The notes beneath the pieces were generated by a model. It made no database searches, was not told where the DNA came from, and saw nothing but the letters and a program-made list of their open reading frames with translations. 64,000 nucleotides of DNA from Hyphomicrobium_A sp964493785 (GTDB lineage: Bacteria; Pseudomonadota; Alphaproteobacteria; Rhizobiales; Hyphomicrobiaceae): the NCBI GenBank assembly GCA_964493785.1, contig CAZBPM010000010.1, forward strand, positions 62,001 to 126,000. Direction: 5' to 3'. Shown here one piece after another: positions 23,882 to 32,249 of the stretch (the stretch's first letter is position 1; every line of letters starts with the position of its first letter). A program made the translations under genes and the position numbers.

Positions 23882-25144
23882 ATGGCCTCAACCCAGGACG
23901 CTATCGCTGCCGAGGAAGTGCCTCTGCGGCGCGAACGCAATAAGCGGCTTCGGCAGGCGGTGCACCGGCACAAGGCGACCTCGCGCCAGGGCATCCAAGA
24001 GCGGCTTTTCACGCTGGCGTTCAGCGGTCTCGTCTACCCCCAGATCTGGGAGGATCCGGTCGTAGATCTGGAGGCCCTCAACCTCAAGGAGGGTGAGCAC
24101 CTCATCGCCATCGCTTCCGGCGGCTGCAATGTGCTGAGCTATCTCGCCGCTGCCCCGGTCACCGTCACGGCCGTCGATCTCAACCCGGCTCACGTGGCCT
24201 TGAACAAGCTCAAGGTTGCGGCCCTCGCCCATCTGCCGGACTACGAGGCGTTCCGCTCCTTTTTCGGTGAAGCTAACCGTCGCGACAACGTCGACGCCTA
24301 CTTCACCTATCTTCAGCCGCACCTCGATGCCGCCACGCGGAACTACTGGGAATCCCGCGACCGCATCGGCCGCCGCCGCATCGGCTACTTCGCCTCGAAT
24401 TTCTATCGCCACGGTCTGCTCGGCAACTTCATCGCCGCCGGCCACATCCTCGCCCGCTTGCATGGCAAGAACCCGCGCCGCGTGCTGGTCGCAAAGGATC
24501 GCGCCGAGCAGCGCCAGATTTTCGAGAGCGAGCTCGCGCCATTGTTTGAACGCCGTCACATCCGCTGGTTGCTCGATAAACCGGCGGCGCTTTTCGGCCT
24601 CGGCATTCCGCCGTCGCAGTTCGAAGCGCTGAAGGGCAAAGAGGCAAGCATGGCCGACGTGCTGCGCCAGCGTCTCGAGCGCTTGGCCTGCGACTTCGAC
24701 CTCACCGACAACTATTTCGCCTGGCAGGCGTTCGGGCGTCGCTATGGCACTGAGGACGCGGCCCCGCTTCCCCCGTACCTAAAGAGCGAGAGCTTCTTGA
24801 AGCTCCGCAAGCGTAGCCAGGACGTGGCCGTCGTGCACGCTTCGCTCACCGAGCACCTGGCCGCCAAGCCCGCCGCCTCGCTCGATGCCTACGTGCTGCT
24901 CGACGCGCAGGACTGGATGACCGACTCCCAGCTCGGTGCCCTGTGGGACGAGATCGCACGCACCGCAAAGCCGGGCGCCCGGGTGATCTTCCGCACCGCT
25001 GGAGAGGACACCATCCTTCCCGGCCGCGTGCCCGATCGCGTTCTTTCGCGCTTCACATACGACCGCGAGCTCTGCCGCGACCTCACGACGAAGGACCGCT
25101 CGTCCATCTACGGCGGGTTCCACGTCTATACGTTGGCGGCCTGA
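23882..25144 (+). CDS. btaA: S-adenosylmethionine:diacylglycerol 3-amino-3-carboxypropyltransferase
   Basis: First enzyme of betaine lipid (DGTS) synthesis; it transfers the 3-amino-3-carboxypropyl group of SAM to diacylglycerol to give diacylglyceryl-homoserine at the inner membrane. The 420-residue length is normal for BtaA (DUF3419). Hallmarks are L-V-Y-P-Q-I-W-E-D-P near residue 55 and the SAM loop L-I-A-I-A-S-G-G-C-N-V-L-S-Y-L, followed by V-D-L-N-P-A-H-V-A-L. The start is ATG 23882 with a GGGGAAGT site. btaB begins 11 bases after the stop. Betaine lipids typically replace phospholipids under phosphate limitation, which fits the Pho-box-like site. Confidence 0.93.
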   Translation: MASTQDAIAAEEVPLRRERNKRLRQAVHRHKATSRQGIQERLFTLAFSGLVYPQIWEDPVVDLEALNLKEGEHLIAIASGGCNVLSYLAAAPVTVTAVDLNPAHVALNKLKVAALAHLPDYEAFRSFFGEANRRDNVDAYFTYLQPHLDAATRNYWESRDRIGRRRIGYFASNFYRHGLLGNFIAAGHILARLHGKNPRRVLVAKDRAEQRQIFESELAPLFERRHIRWLLDKPAALFGLGIPPSQFEALKGKEASMADVLRQRLERLACDFDLTDNYFAWQAFGRRYGTEDAAPLPPYLKSESFLKLRKRSQDVAVVHASLTEHLAAKPAASLDAYVLLDAQDWMTDSQLGALWDEIARTAKPGARVIFRTAGEDTILPGRVPDRVLSRFTYDRELCRDLTTKDRSSIYGGFHVYTLAA

Positions 25145-25155
25145 GGGATAAGCGC

Positions 25156-25815
25156 GTGGCTCACACCGGAGCTTCGGCCGCCCAGCACATGGACGCCATC
25201 TACCGCTACCAGCGGTACGTCTATGATCTGACGCGCAAGTATTACCTGCTCGGCCGCGACCGGCTCATCGCGGAGCTGGCCGCCCCCGCGGGCGGCAAGG
25301 TGCTCGAGGTCGCCTGCGGCACGGGACGCAATCTGATCGGCGCCGCGCGCCGCTATCCAGGCGCCAGCTTCTATGGCTTCGATATATCGAACGCCATGTT
25401 GGAGACGGCGCGTTCATCCATCGCCCGCGCTGAGCTCGGCGACCGGATCGAAGTCGCCCACGGTGATGCGACGAGTTTCGACCCCGCGACCCTGTTCGGC
25501 ACGGCGGGCTTCGATCGCATCTTCATCTCATACGCGCTGTCGATGATCCCACCCTGGCGTGGCGCCCTGGACCAGGCGCTGGCAGCCCTTGCGCCCGGAG
25601 GCCGTCTGCTCATCGTCGATTTCGGCGATCAGGCAGCCCTTCCAGGCTGGTTCAAGCGCGGACTGCGGGCCTGGCTGGCGCGGTTCTCCGTCACTCCGCG
25701 CGACGAATTGGAGACCGAGCTGAAGCGCATCGGCGCAATTCCGGGATACCGGGTGACCTGCACGCCGCTCTATCGCGGCTACTCGATCTACGCCGTCATC
25801 ACGAAGGACGCCTGA
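25156..25815 (+). CDS. btaB: diacylglyceryl-homoserine N-methyltransferase
   Basis: Class I methyltransferase expected to add three methyl groups to diacylglyceryl-homoserine, giving the betaine lipid DGTS. The 219-residue protein has M-D-x-I-Y-R-Y-Q-R-Y-V-Y-D-L-T-R-K-Y-Y-L-L-G-R-D (residues about 12-36, conserved in BtaB), then SAM motif V-L-E-V-A-C-G-T-G-R-N-L and F-D-I-S. GTG 25156 with GAGGGATA directly upstream gives the start; ATG 25189 is possible. It forms an operon with btaA. Confidence 0.92.
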   Translation: MAHTGASAAQHMDAIYRYQRYVYDLTRKYYLLGRDRLIAELAAPAGGKVLEVACGTGRNLIGAARRYPGASFYGFDISNAMLETARSSIARAELGDRIEVAHGDATSFDPATLFGTAGFDRIFISYALSMIPPWRGALDQALAALAPGGRLLIVDFGDQAALPGWFKRGLRAWLARFSVTPRDELETELKRIGAIPGYRVTCTPLYRGYSIYAVITKDA

Positions 25816-25826
25816 GCCCTCGGCTG

Positions 25827-26840
25827 CTAGCCGACGAGCGCGCGCACGATGAGCCCCGGCGCGAGCAGCACCCCAGACCACAGCAGTGCCGAGGCGGCGC
25901 TCACGGCCGCGAAGGGTGCAAGCGGCACGCCCTCGGCGCCCGCCGCGATAGGATAAAGCGCGCGCCGCATTCCGTAGATCTTGCTGGTGAGCACGCCGAG
26001 CGCACCCTCCTTGCGGGCTAGCGCGCGCACCGGAGCCACACCGCGCCCATGGTCGTTGACGAACCACGCGTCGCTGAAGTCGCCCCGCGCCTTCTCGCCC
26101 TCGCGATAAAAGAAAAGATCGGCCGCCAGCGCTCCGGCCGCACCCGCGATCAGGATCGGCCACAGCGACCCGCCGGCATAGAGGTGCACGCCGCCGATGA
26201 ACGCGAACAACACCAGCACCGGCACGAACAGCATTGGCAGCGCGACGCCGTTGGCGAACGCTAGCGCGAACATGAGCAGCGCTATGACCAGCTCGTTATC
26301 GCGCATGAACGCGAAGATCGCGTCCTGGTTGTTGACGAACAGCACCGGCCACAGGAGCACCCACACGGCCCAGATGAAGGCGCTCGAGACGTTGGCGATC
26401 TGGAACGGGATCTGAGGCATCTGGAACATGCCGGCGACGACGGGAATGACCGCGCGCACCGGCCCGACAAAGTGGCCGAGGAATACGCTCCACAATCCGT
26501 GCTCGTCGAAGAACTCCTGGCCCTTCGGGAGCAGGTTCGGATGCGTCGTGAACGGCCACACCCCGCTGATGCGGTCCTTGAAGTGATATCCCACCCAGTA
26601 CGAGACAGAGTAGCCGGCGACACCGCCGAGGCCCGCCGCGATGACGGCTGCCATCAACACGGACCAGCTCACGCCGCTCGCCGCCCACAGGAAGGCGAGC
26701 CCGGTGAGGATCGCCCAGCCCGGCCATACCAGCGACAGGAAGCAAAGCGATTCGCCGAATGCGACGAGGAAGGCGATCGGAATCGCCCAACCCTCGCTCT
26801 GCTTCACCAGAGAGAGGATGCTATCGACGAAACTATCCAT
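25827..26840 (-). CDS. DedA-family membrane protein
   Basis: A 337-residue polytopic protein of the DedA/SNARE-associated (VTT) family, linked to lipid scrambling and undecaprenyl phosphate recycling. The first half (about residues 15-170) shows the family's G-E-S-L motif, G-x-x-x-G-Y-x-V-x-Y-W-x-G and F-G-H-F-V-G-P-V-R-A-V-I-P-V-V-A-G. The C-terminal half adds further helices beyond the basic domain. It is convergent with btaB, and its stop lies in a small hairpin shared with that gene. Confidence 0.88.
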   Translation of the reverse strand: MDSFVDSILSLVKQSEGWAIPIAFLVAFGESLCFLSLVWPGWAILTGLAFLWAASGVSWSVLMAAVIAAGLGGVAGYSVSYWVGYHFKDRISGVWPFTTHPNLLPKGQEFFDEHGLWSVFLGHFVGPVRAVIPVVAGMFQMPQIPFQIANVSSAFIWAVWVLLWPVLFVNNQDAIFAFMRDNELVIALLMFALAFANGVALPMLFVPVLVLFAFIGGVHLYAGGSLWPILIAGAAGALAADLFFYREGEKARGDFSDAWFVNDHGRGVAPVRALARKEGALGVLTSKIYGMRRALYPIAAGAEGVPLAPFAAVSAASALLWSGVLLAPGLIVRALVG

Positions 26841-26895
26841 TGAATCTGTCTCGGTGAAGCTGGGTCAGAGGACGGGGCGGGACGGCGTGCATCGC

Positions 26896-27336
26896 TCAGC
26901 CCCGCTGGCACCGGCGCTTCATCTCGGCGCCAAGCTCCCGCGAAACCTCGCTGGCCAGCATGATGCCACGCGAAATCTGCGCCGGCGTCAAACTGTTCGA
27001 TGAGCGCAACACGCCCGGGGCACGATCGGCCTCGTTTTTGCCGTGCGCCAGCTCATCGCACGAGAGCTCCTTTTTCTTGCTCTTCAGTGCGAATAGGCGC
27101 ACGCCCGACGCATAAGCCTCGGCCGGAGCGTGTGCCTTGACCCAGGCGCGGTCGTTATCGTCGACGAGGTAACGCAGCGTCCGCTGCCGCTTGGCGACGC
27201 AGTCGCTCGAATCGTCCACGCAGGTGAGGCCGGAGTTTGCGCCTGAGGTCACGCTGGGGCCGCTACAGCCAACGGGCGCGACAGGGACAAAAAGCAACAG
27301 CAGGACCGGCAGGTTCCGGCGGCGGTTGAAATTCAA
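26896..27336 (-). CDS. putative lipoprotein, function unknown
   Basis: A 146-residue protein with a type II signal peptide and lipobox A-P-V-G-C (cysteine near residue 24), so a lipid-anchored envelope protein is expected. The mature part has two Cys in T-C-V-D-D-S-S-D-C-V and a basic C-terminus. TTG 27336 is chosen because GGGAG lies 8 bases upstream; a longer frame lacks a site. No family recognised. Confidence 0.6.
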   Translation of the reverse strand: MNFNRRRNLPVLLLLFVPVAPVGCSGPSVTSGANSGLTCVDDSSDCVAKRQRTLRYLVDDNDRAWVKAHAPAEAYASGVRLFALKSKKKELSCDELAHGKNEADRAPGVLRSSNSLTPAQISRGIMLASEVSRELGAEMKRRCQRG

Positions 27337-27434
27337 GTCTTGCTCCCTTGTCGGCGCGCGGATTAAGCCCCTAGAAGGCCTCCATGGCCACGTCAAGGCG
27401 AAACGGGGCCAGCCAGAGGGGAAAGGTCGGGAAC

Positions 27435-28409
27435 ATGGTGCACGCGATCCGCATCCACGAGAATGGTGGCCCCGAGGTGCTCAAATGGGAGGCGGTCGAG
27501 CTTGGCTCGCCGGGTCCAGGCGAAGCGCGCATCCGCCAGACGGCGATCGGCATCAACTACATCGACGTCTACCACCGCAGCGGCCTCTATAAGCAGGCCG
27601 GCTTCCCCGCCGTGATCGGCATGGAGGGCGCTGGGCGAGTTGAAGCCATCGGGCCGGATGTCACGGACCTGAAAGTCGGCGACCGCGTCGCCTATGGGAC
27701 CGTCCTGGGCGGCTATGCCGAGGAGCGGATCATCGCTGCCGACCGCCTGGTCAAGCTTCCCGACTTCATCAGCGACGCCACCGCCGCCTCCATCATGCTG
27801 CAGGGCATGACCGCGCGCTATCTGCTGCGCGAGACCTATCGCGTCACGTCGGACACCACGCTGCTGTTCCACGCCGCCGCCGGGGGTGTTGGCCTCATTG
27901 TCTGCCAATGGGCGAAGGCACTAGGAGCCAACTTGATCGGCACGGTCGGATCGGATGAGAAAGCCGAGCTGGCCAAAGCCGCTGGCGCCACTCACGTCAT
28001 CAACTACCGCACCGAGGACTTCGCGCAGCGCGTGCGCGAGATCACCGGCGGCGCACTGTGCGATGTCGTCTACGACGGCGTCGGCAAGGACACGTTCCCT
28101 TCATCGCTCGACTGCCTGAAGCCGAAGGGGCTGTGGGTCAGCTTCGGAAATGCGTCGGGCGTCGTGCCGCCGTTCGACATGGCGGTGCTGTCGGCGAAAG
28201 GCTCGCTCTTTGCAACGCGCCCGACGCTCATGACCTACACCGCGCGGCATGAAGATCTCGTCGCCAACGCGGCCGAGCTGTTCGAGATGATCGGCAAGGG
28301 CGCGATCAAGGTCGAGCCGAGCCGGACCTACGCGTTGAAGGACGCAGCCGAGGCACACCACGATCTCGAAGCGCGCCGCACGACCGGCTCGATCGTTCTC
28401 GTTCCCTGA
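27435..28409 (+). CDS. NAD(P)H:quinone oxidoreductase, zeta-crystallin type
   Basis: A 324-residue medium-chain reductase without zinc ligands. It begins A-I-R-I-H-E-N-G-G-P-E-V-L, has N-Y-I-D-V-Y-x-R-x-G-L-Y and the nucleotide-binding A-A-A-G-G-V-G-L-I-V-C-Q-W-A-K. These match QorA-like quinone reductases that use NADPH for one-electron reduction of quinones. ATG 27435 follows AAAGGTCGGG. Single gene. Confidence 0.92.
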   Translation: MVHAIRIHENGGPEVLKWEAVELGSPGPGEARIRQTAIGINYIDVYHRSGLYKQAGFPAVIGMEGAGRVEAIGPDVTDLKVGDRVAYGTVLGGYAEERIIAADRLVKLPDFISDATAASIMLQGMTARYLLRETYRVTSDTTLLFHAAAGGVGLIVCQWAKALGANLIGTVGSDEKAELAKAAGATHVINYRTEDFAQRVREITGGALCDVVYDGVGKDTFPSSLDCLKPKGLWVSFGNASGVVPPFDMAVLSAKGSLFATRPTLMTYTARHEDLVANAAELFEMIGKGAIKVEPSRTYALKDAAEAHHDLEARRTTGSIVLVP

Positions 28410-28560
28410 CGGCGCAGCGCTGTAAGCCTCAGACTATGGTTAGCCACCGGTAACCGGAACGGTGAAGGACTGATTGCGGCTTGCGTTGATACGGGCCCGA
28501 TGAGCCGATTTGAGGCAAAACACCCTTACCCGTTCATTTCTCGGATACGTCGCAATTTAC

Positions 28561-28584
28561 CAGATGTCATTTCTCATCTGACAT
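28561..28584. promoter_or_regulatory. overlapping inverted repeats upstream of the Sel1-like gene
   Basis: CAGATG-N8-CATCTG (28561-28580) overlaps ATGTCA-N9-TGACAT (28564-28584), about 60 bases before the next start. This could be an operator; no regulator can be assigned. Confidence 0.3.
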
Positions 28585-28643
28585 TCTCGTAACCTAAGGC
28601 TCGAGCGGTCTAGGCCGCAATGTATGGCGTACGGGCGGGACAG

Positions 28644-28913
28644 ATGGCACGGCTACAACTAGCTGATCACGGAATTGAGGAGAGCACCGACTACGGCTCG
28701 ACGCCGGATGCTCTTTTCCAACTCGGCCTTAGGTATTGCGTAGGCCGGGATGTGGATACGGACCTCGTCGAGGCGCACAAGTGGTTCAATCTCGCAGCGA
28801 TGCGGGGCAACGACGATGCCCGGCAGTATCGCAGCGAGATATCCCGCGAGATGTCGAGGATCCAAATATCACGCGCACAGCGCCTGGCGCGTGAGTGGCT
28901 GGCGCGGCACTAG
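28644..28913 (+). CDS. Sel1-repeat-like small protein
   Basis: An 89-residue helical protein with one Sel1/TPR-like repeat: A-L-F-Q-L-G-L-R-Y-C-V-G-R-D-V-D-T-D-L-V-E-A-H-K-W-F-N-L-A-A followed by G-N-D-D-A-R. The rest is a charged helix. Such short Sel1 proteins are usually interaction modules. An in-frame ATG at 28620 would add eight residues. Confidence 0.7.
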   Translation: MARLQLADHGIEESTDYGSTPDALFQLGLRYCVGRDVDTDLVEAHKWFNLAAMRGNDDARQYRSEISREMSRIQISRAQRLAREWLARH

Positions 28914-28950
28914 AAGAAGTGATGGTGGGTAGAGGCCGAGCTATTGGCAG

Positions 28951-29550
28951 CTAGCAGTTGCCGAACAGCGAAGCCACGCAGTCCCACGACTTCTTCACCG
29001 CGCCTCCAACCGCCTTGCCTGTATCGGTGACGGCCTTGCCGGTCTTGTTGGCGAGGTCCTCGACCATGTTCGGCTTGGGCTGGCGCGGTGTCGTCCCGGT
29101 CTCCGGTGGCGGGTTTGCCGGCTGCGGCGCGTATTGATCCGGATTGACGATCTCCACCGGCGGCAAAGCGGTGCCAGGCGGTTGCTGCTGCGGCTGCGGC
29201 TGGAAGCCGAGACCGCCGCTCTGTGGAGTGTTCGGTTGCGGCGCGGCAGCCTCGAGCGGCGAGGCCCCCGGGTCACCCAGCGAGAACATCACGGTGCGCG
29301 TCTCGCCTGGGCACGGAGTAGCCTGCCCGCGAGCCGCGCTACAGCTCGCGTGTCCCCCGGCCTTGGCAAGTTCTGTGATGCAAAGGAACTGTCCGCGTGA
29401 CGATCTGGCGGCCGCGGAAACGTCCCCACCAATCAGGCACCGATAGCTGGCCTCCGGACCGGTGCAGGTGACGCAGTATTCACTCGCCGCAGCACTCGCC
29501 GATGCCGCGATGAACAGCACCGCCCCTAGCGCTGGAAGCCGCCGTTGCAT
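28951..29550 (-). CDS. secreted Pro/Gln-rich protein with paired cysteines
   Basis: A 199-residue exported protein. Signal peptide residues 1-20 precede Y-C-V-T-C-T-G-P-E-A-S-Y-R-C and further Cys residues, a small disulfide-type domain. The middle (about 105-160) is rich in Pro and Gln and likely unstructured. The C-terminus has a repeat-like helix (N-K-T-G-K-A-V-T-D-T-G-K-A-V-G) and ends S-W-D-C-V-A-S-L-F-G-N-C. ATG 29550 has GGGGAC upstream. No named family. Confidence 0.65.
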   Translation of the reverse strand: MQRRLPALGAVLFIAASASAAASEYCVTCTGPEASYRCLIGGDVSAAARSSRGQFLCITELAKAGGHASCSAARGQATPCPGETRTVMFSLGDPGASPLEAAAPQPNTPQSGGLGFQPQPQQQPPGTALPPVEIVNPDQYAPQPANPPPETGTTPRQPKPNMVEDLANKTGKAVTDTGKAVGGAVKKSWDCVASLFGNC

Positions 29551-29710
29551 ATGGGTCCCCGCTGGGTCTGGCCGCTCGTCAGCCTTATCTTCCCACTGAT
29601 ATCGAACGATGCGGCGACGGGGGCGGGGCGTCAAGTGTGAGCAGCCCGTCCCGACCGGCTTGTTCAGCTTGCATTCGGGGTTCCCCGCCTCTATTAGGGG
29701 CACCTCCAGT

Positions 29711-29803
29711 GGAGCTGTGGCCGAGAGGCTGAAGGCGGCGGTTTGCTAAACCGTTATGCGCTGTAAAGGCGTATCGAGGGTTCGAATCCCTCCGGCTCCG
29801 CCA
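29711..29803 (+). tRNA. tRNA-Ser(GCT)
   Basis: The acceptor stem GGAGCTG pairs with CGGCTCC, followed by discriminator G and an encoded CCA (29801-29803). The anticodon GCT is at 29745-29747 in a 7-base loop, and the T-arm has GGTTCGAATCC. The long variable arm of about 17 bases is typical of serine tRNAs. Confidence 0.97.
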
Positions 29804-30167
29804 ACTAACACATTGCAGATAAAGAATTATTTGAATCAAGCGGCCTCAGCTTGAGTTCCAAAGACGGATTCCAAACCCCGACATTTTCTCGAGTAGCTGA
29901 GCGGTCACCCTCGGGTGCGTTTCCGCGATGCACCTCTATCCACGGGGCTCTGAGGAGCCGATCTCGCGACCGCTTTTAAGCTCTCTCTTCCTTGGGTGGA
30001 TACCAGTTGTCACTTCTGACCCAAACCGGACACGCATAGATGGCGATGCCGTGCTCGCGGAGAAGCATAAATCACATTGCGGAATGTCTGCCGGTAACGG
30101 TCCTTTACTTGGCAACCGCCAAGCACTCGACTAGCGTTCGAGCAGATTTGTTCTTACGGGGGGTGCC
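29804..30167. other. intergenic region after tRNA-Ser
   Basis: This 364-base stretch is lower in GC than its surroundings. A 68-codon frame at 29928-30134 has no ribosome site and no recognisable content. I see no supported gene; it may be the edge of an accessory segment next to the tRNA. Confidence 0.4.
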
Positions 30168-30467
30168 ATGCAGGTCATCAAGTTAGGATTCGTGGCCGCG
30201 GTTATGGTGTGCACACTTTCGGCGATGGCTCAGGCGGCCGATTGTACGAGGGTCGCAGCCGGTGGCGATAACGTCACCCACGATTTAGCGGTGCTGTTCT
30301 CCACAAACGCCCTCAAGAATACGATCGCCGGGCGTGGGCTTGTAGGGAAGGGGCCGGTTAAAACCACCTGCAAATCAGGCTCGGCGATGATTGAGTGTCA
30401 CTCCTCGCAGATGGCCTGCAAGGGCGGAACGCCCGCGACCTGCTTGGGCCCCTGGCTATGCTTCTGA
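30168..30467 (+). CDS. small secreted cysteine-containing protein
   Basis: A 99-residue protein with a Sec signal peptide (residues 1-23, ending A-M-A-Q-A-A). The mature part has six Cys, including C-K-S-G-S-A-M-I-E-C, A-C-K-G-G and a C-terminal P-A-T-C-L-G-P-W-L-C-F, suggesting a disulfide-stabilised periplasmic protein. The ATG is preceded by GGGGGG 5-10 bases upstream. Family unknown. Confidence 0.6.
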   Translation: MQVIKLGFVAAVMVCTLSAMAQAADCTRVAAGGDNVTHDLAVLFSTNALKNTIAGRGLVGKGPVKTTCKSGSAMIECHSSQMACKGGTPATCLGPWLCF

Positions 30468-30834
30468 ACCCGGCCTAGACGTGCCCTCGTCTTAAATCTG
30501 TTCTAGCGGCTCGGGCCTCGCAGATATGCGGGGCAATATCCGCAAAGATGCGTCGGGCTTCTGGCCCTTCGCTGCGTAGCGAGTTTGGCCGTAGCGTCCC
30601 AAGTGTGGACGGGATCCCGTTGGCAAGGACTTTCTGGTTTGTCACGAAGAGCTGGCCAGGTAGCGCCCATGTGTCCGGCCTTTTTGCTCGGCGCGAACAC
30701 CGATGGCCTTCATGCTATCCGCAAGGTCAGCTCCCTATCACAAGCACGCGCTCGGAGCGCCATGGGACGAATGGGTTCTGCTGCTCTCGGTGGTCGACCT
30801 TTCCAACCTCGTGAAGCGCGCCCAACGTAGGCGC
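30468..30834. other. stretch without recognisable genes beside the IS remnant
   Basis: Several short frames occur here but none has a start site or recognisable protein. It may be decayed insertion-sequence DNA downstream of the transposase fragment. Confidence 0.35.
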
Positions 30835-31044
30835 TCATTCTATAGGGCCGCTGGCACGGGTTCGTCGCTGAGCATAGCGGATCACTGCCAAGCCGCCGAC
30901 GACGAGAAGCCATCGCAGGTAGTGATCTCCACACTTCGATATCTTCCCAAGGCGCTCTTGGCCGCCGCTCGATGATCGCCTCGGCTCCAGCCCGATGAAG
31001 GCTGCAAAGCTCCTGCCGGTCTTGAAGTTGGAAGCATTGCCGAC
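30835..31044 (-). pseudogene. IS110-family transposase C-terminal remnant
   Basis: About 69 codons read on the minus strand match the C-terminal transposase_20 region of IS110/IS116/IS902 elements: N-F-K-T-G-R-S-F-A-A-F-I-G-L-E-P, then S-S-G-G-Q-E-R-L-G-K-I-S-K-C-G-D-H-Y-L-R and L-L-V-V-G-G-L-A-V-I-R-Y-A. A stop codon lies directly upstream (31045-31047) and the frame ends early at 30835, so only a dead fragment remains. No terminal repeats are expected for IS110. Confidence 0.82.
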
Positions 31045-31114
31045 CTAACAGTCAGGCAGTGAAAAGCGCCGCCGTTCCAACGGAACTTATCTGGCCCTGT
31101 ATTCTTCTCCCTGC

Positions 31115-31456
31115 ATGGACAGAGCTTGTCGCATTTTGATCTATGATGAAGAACCGGTTGCGCGGGCGCATATCCGCGCCCTTCTTGAGCAGGCCGGGGA
31201 GGTCGTCGTTGAGGCCGGTTGTGTGGACGAAGCGCTTTTGCTGCTGGCTGGCGACCACATCAAGGCAGTTGTCAGCAACACACAGGCGGCCGGTAGGGAC
31301 CTGATGAAAACGGTGCGTCGGAGGTATCCGGAAAAGATGGTGATCACCGTGACGGAGCGATGCTCGCCGTCAGCGGCTAAGTTGCCCGATGGCGTCATCG
31401 AGCTGTCCAGTCCCTTCTCGGACGAGCGATTGCGCGAGGTGGTGTCTCACATCTGA
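31115..31456 (+). CDS. degenerate response-regulator receiver domain protein
   Basis: A 113-residue CheY-like single-domain protein. The acidic pair is kept (Asp11, Glu12), but the phospho-acceptor Asp is Asn55 (V-V-S-N-T-Q) and the conserved Lys before Pro is Ser99 (L-S-S-P-F). The Thr region T-V-T is present. Without Asp and Lys it cannot be a normal phospho-receiver, so it may act as a phosphorylation-independent partner or be decaying. It is not obviously in an operon. Confidence 0.7.
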   Translation: MDRACRILIYDEEPVARAHIRALLEQAGEVVVEAGCVDEALLLLAGDHIKAVVSNTQAAGRDLMKTVRRRYPEKMVITVTERCSPSAAKLPDGVIELSSPFSDERLREVVSHI

Positions 31457-31603
31457 GTTAGCGGGACGACCGGGCCTCGTAGAGCTGCTGCGGCGGGACC
31501 GTCTTAATTAAGGTCGCCCCGTCAGGCGCTCTGTTTGCGCTGGCACGCTCGGCCAGCCCGATAACGCCCCGTAGCGAGCGCGAGGCACTCTAATGCGGCA
31601 GCC

Positions 31604-31966
31604 TTAGGCTTTCGGACCAAACAACAATCCCATAGCTTCGACGATCTGCTGCTCAGTCGCAGGCTTGGGCAAGTGCGGCGCGCCCTGGCAGGCCCCGTCG
31701 ATTGCGCCGAAGCCGCTGTAGATCAAGAAGGGAATTCCTCGCTGATGGAGCCGCACGCAAAGCGGCGAACTATCACCGTCGCCCAATCCATGGTCCAGGA
31801 TAGCGCCCTCGATTTTATCCCTCTCTACGAGCAAAAGGGCTTCCTTCAGGGTATTTGTCACGACGACGCTTGCGCCGGCGGTTTCCAATGCCTCGGAAAT
31901 ATCCAGAGCTATAAACGGCTCATCCTCGACCACGAGGATCTCCCGCCCCCTAATACGGCGTGGCAT
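31604..31966 (-). CDS. stand-alone response-regulator receiver protein
   Basis: A 120-residue CheY-like protein with all key residues: Glu14-Asp15, phospho-acceptor Asp58 (A-I-L-D-H-G-L), Ser84 and Lys101 before Pro102. It has no output domain, so it should signal by protein-protein contact. Alphaproteobacterial receivers with this V-V-E-D-E-P-F-I-A start often accompany HWE-type histidine kinases; none lies nearby. ATG 31966 is preferred over 31987. Confidence 0.85.
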   Translation of the reverse strand: MPRRIRGREILVVEDEPFIALDISEALETAGASVVVTNTLKEALLLVERDKIEGAILDHGLGDGDSSPLCVRLHQRGIPFLIYSGFGAIDGACQGAPHLPKPATEQQIVEAMGLLFGPKA

Positions 31967-32185
31967 GTCATTTTCCCGACAATACACAACAACGGGTCCC
32001 CATATGAACGCATTGAATTAAGTGGGGTTCCGTATCGCGCTGGTGCAGTCGGCATCAAGCGGGGTTTGGTCGGTTATCTGACAGCCGGTGAACTTCGACG
32101 AGGGGACTTCGTCTGCGGCGGTCCAAGCGGGTGTCGACCACAGGCGACTTCCGCTGATTGGACAGACCATCAGTTGCGCCCATGA

Positions 32186-32218
32186 AAGACGTAGACGCCC
32201 AATCTCAGCGTCTACGTC
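32186..32218 (-). terminator. terminator of the chloroperoxidase-like operon
   Basis: A perfect 11-bp stem (GACGTAGACGC / GCGTCTACGTC) with a 9-base loop lies 32 bases after the minus-strand stop at 32250. On the minus strand it is followed by a short TTTC run. Confidence 0.65.
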
Positions 32219-32249
32219 GGCGACTTTATACCTGACCGGACAATGTTTT

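Noticed and set aside
29886..29925. tRNA-like fragment (GTAGCTGAGCGGT)
   Set aside because: Resembles a D-arm only; no matching acceptor, anticodon or T-arm could be built.
29928..30134. 68-codon frame after the tRNA
   Set aside because: No ribosome site, signal peptide or recognisable motif; not supported as a gene.
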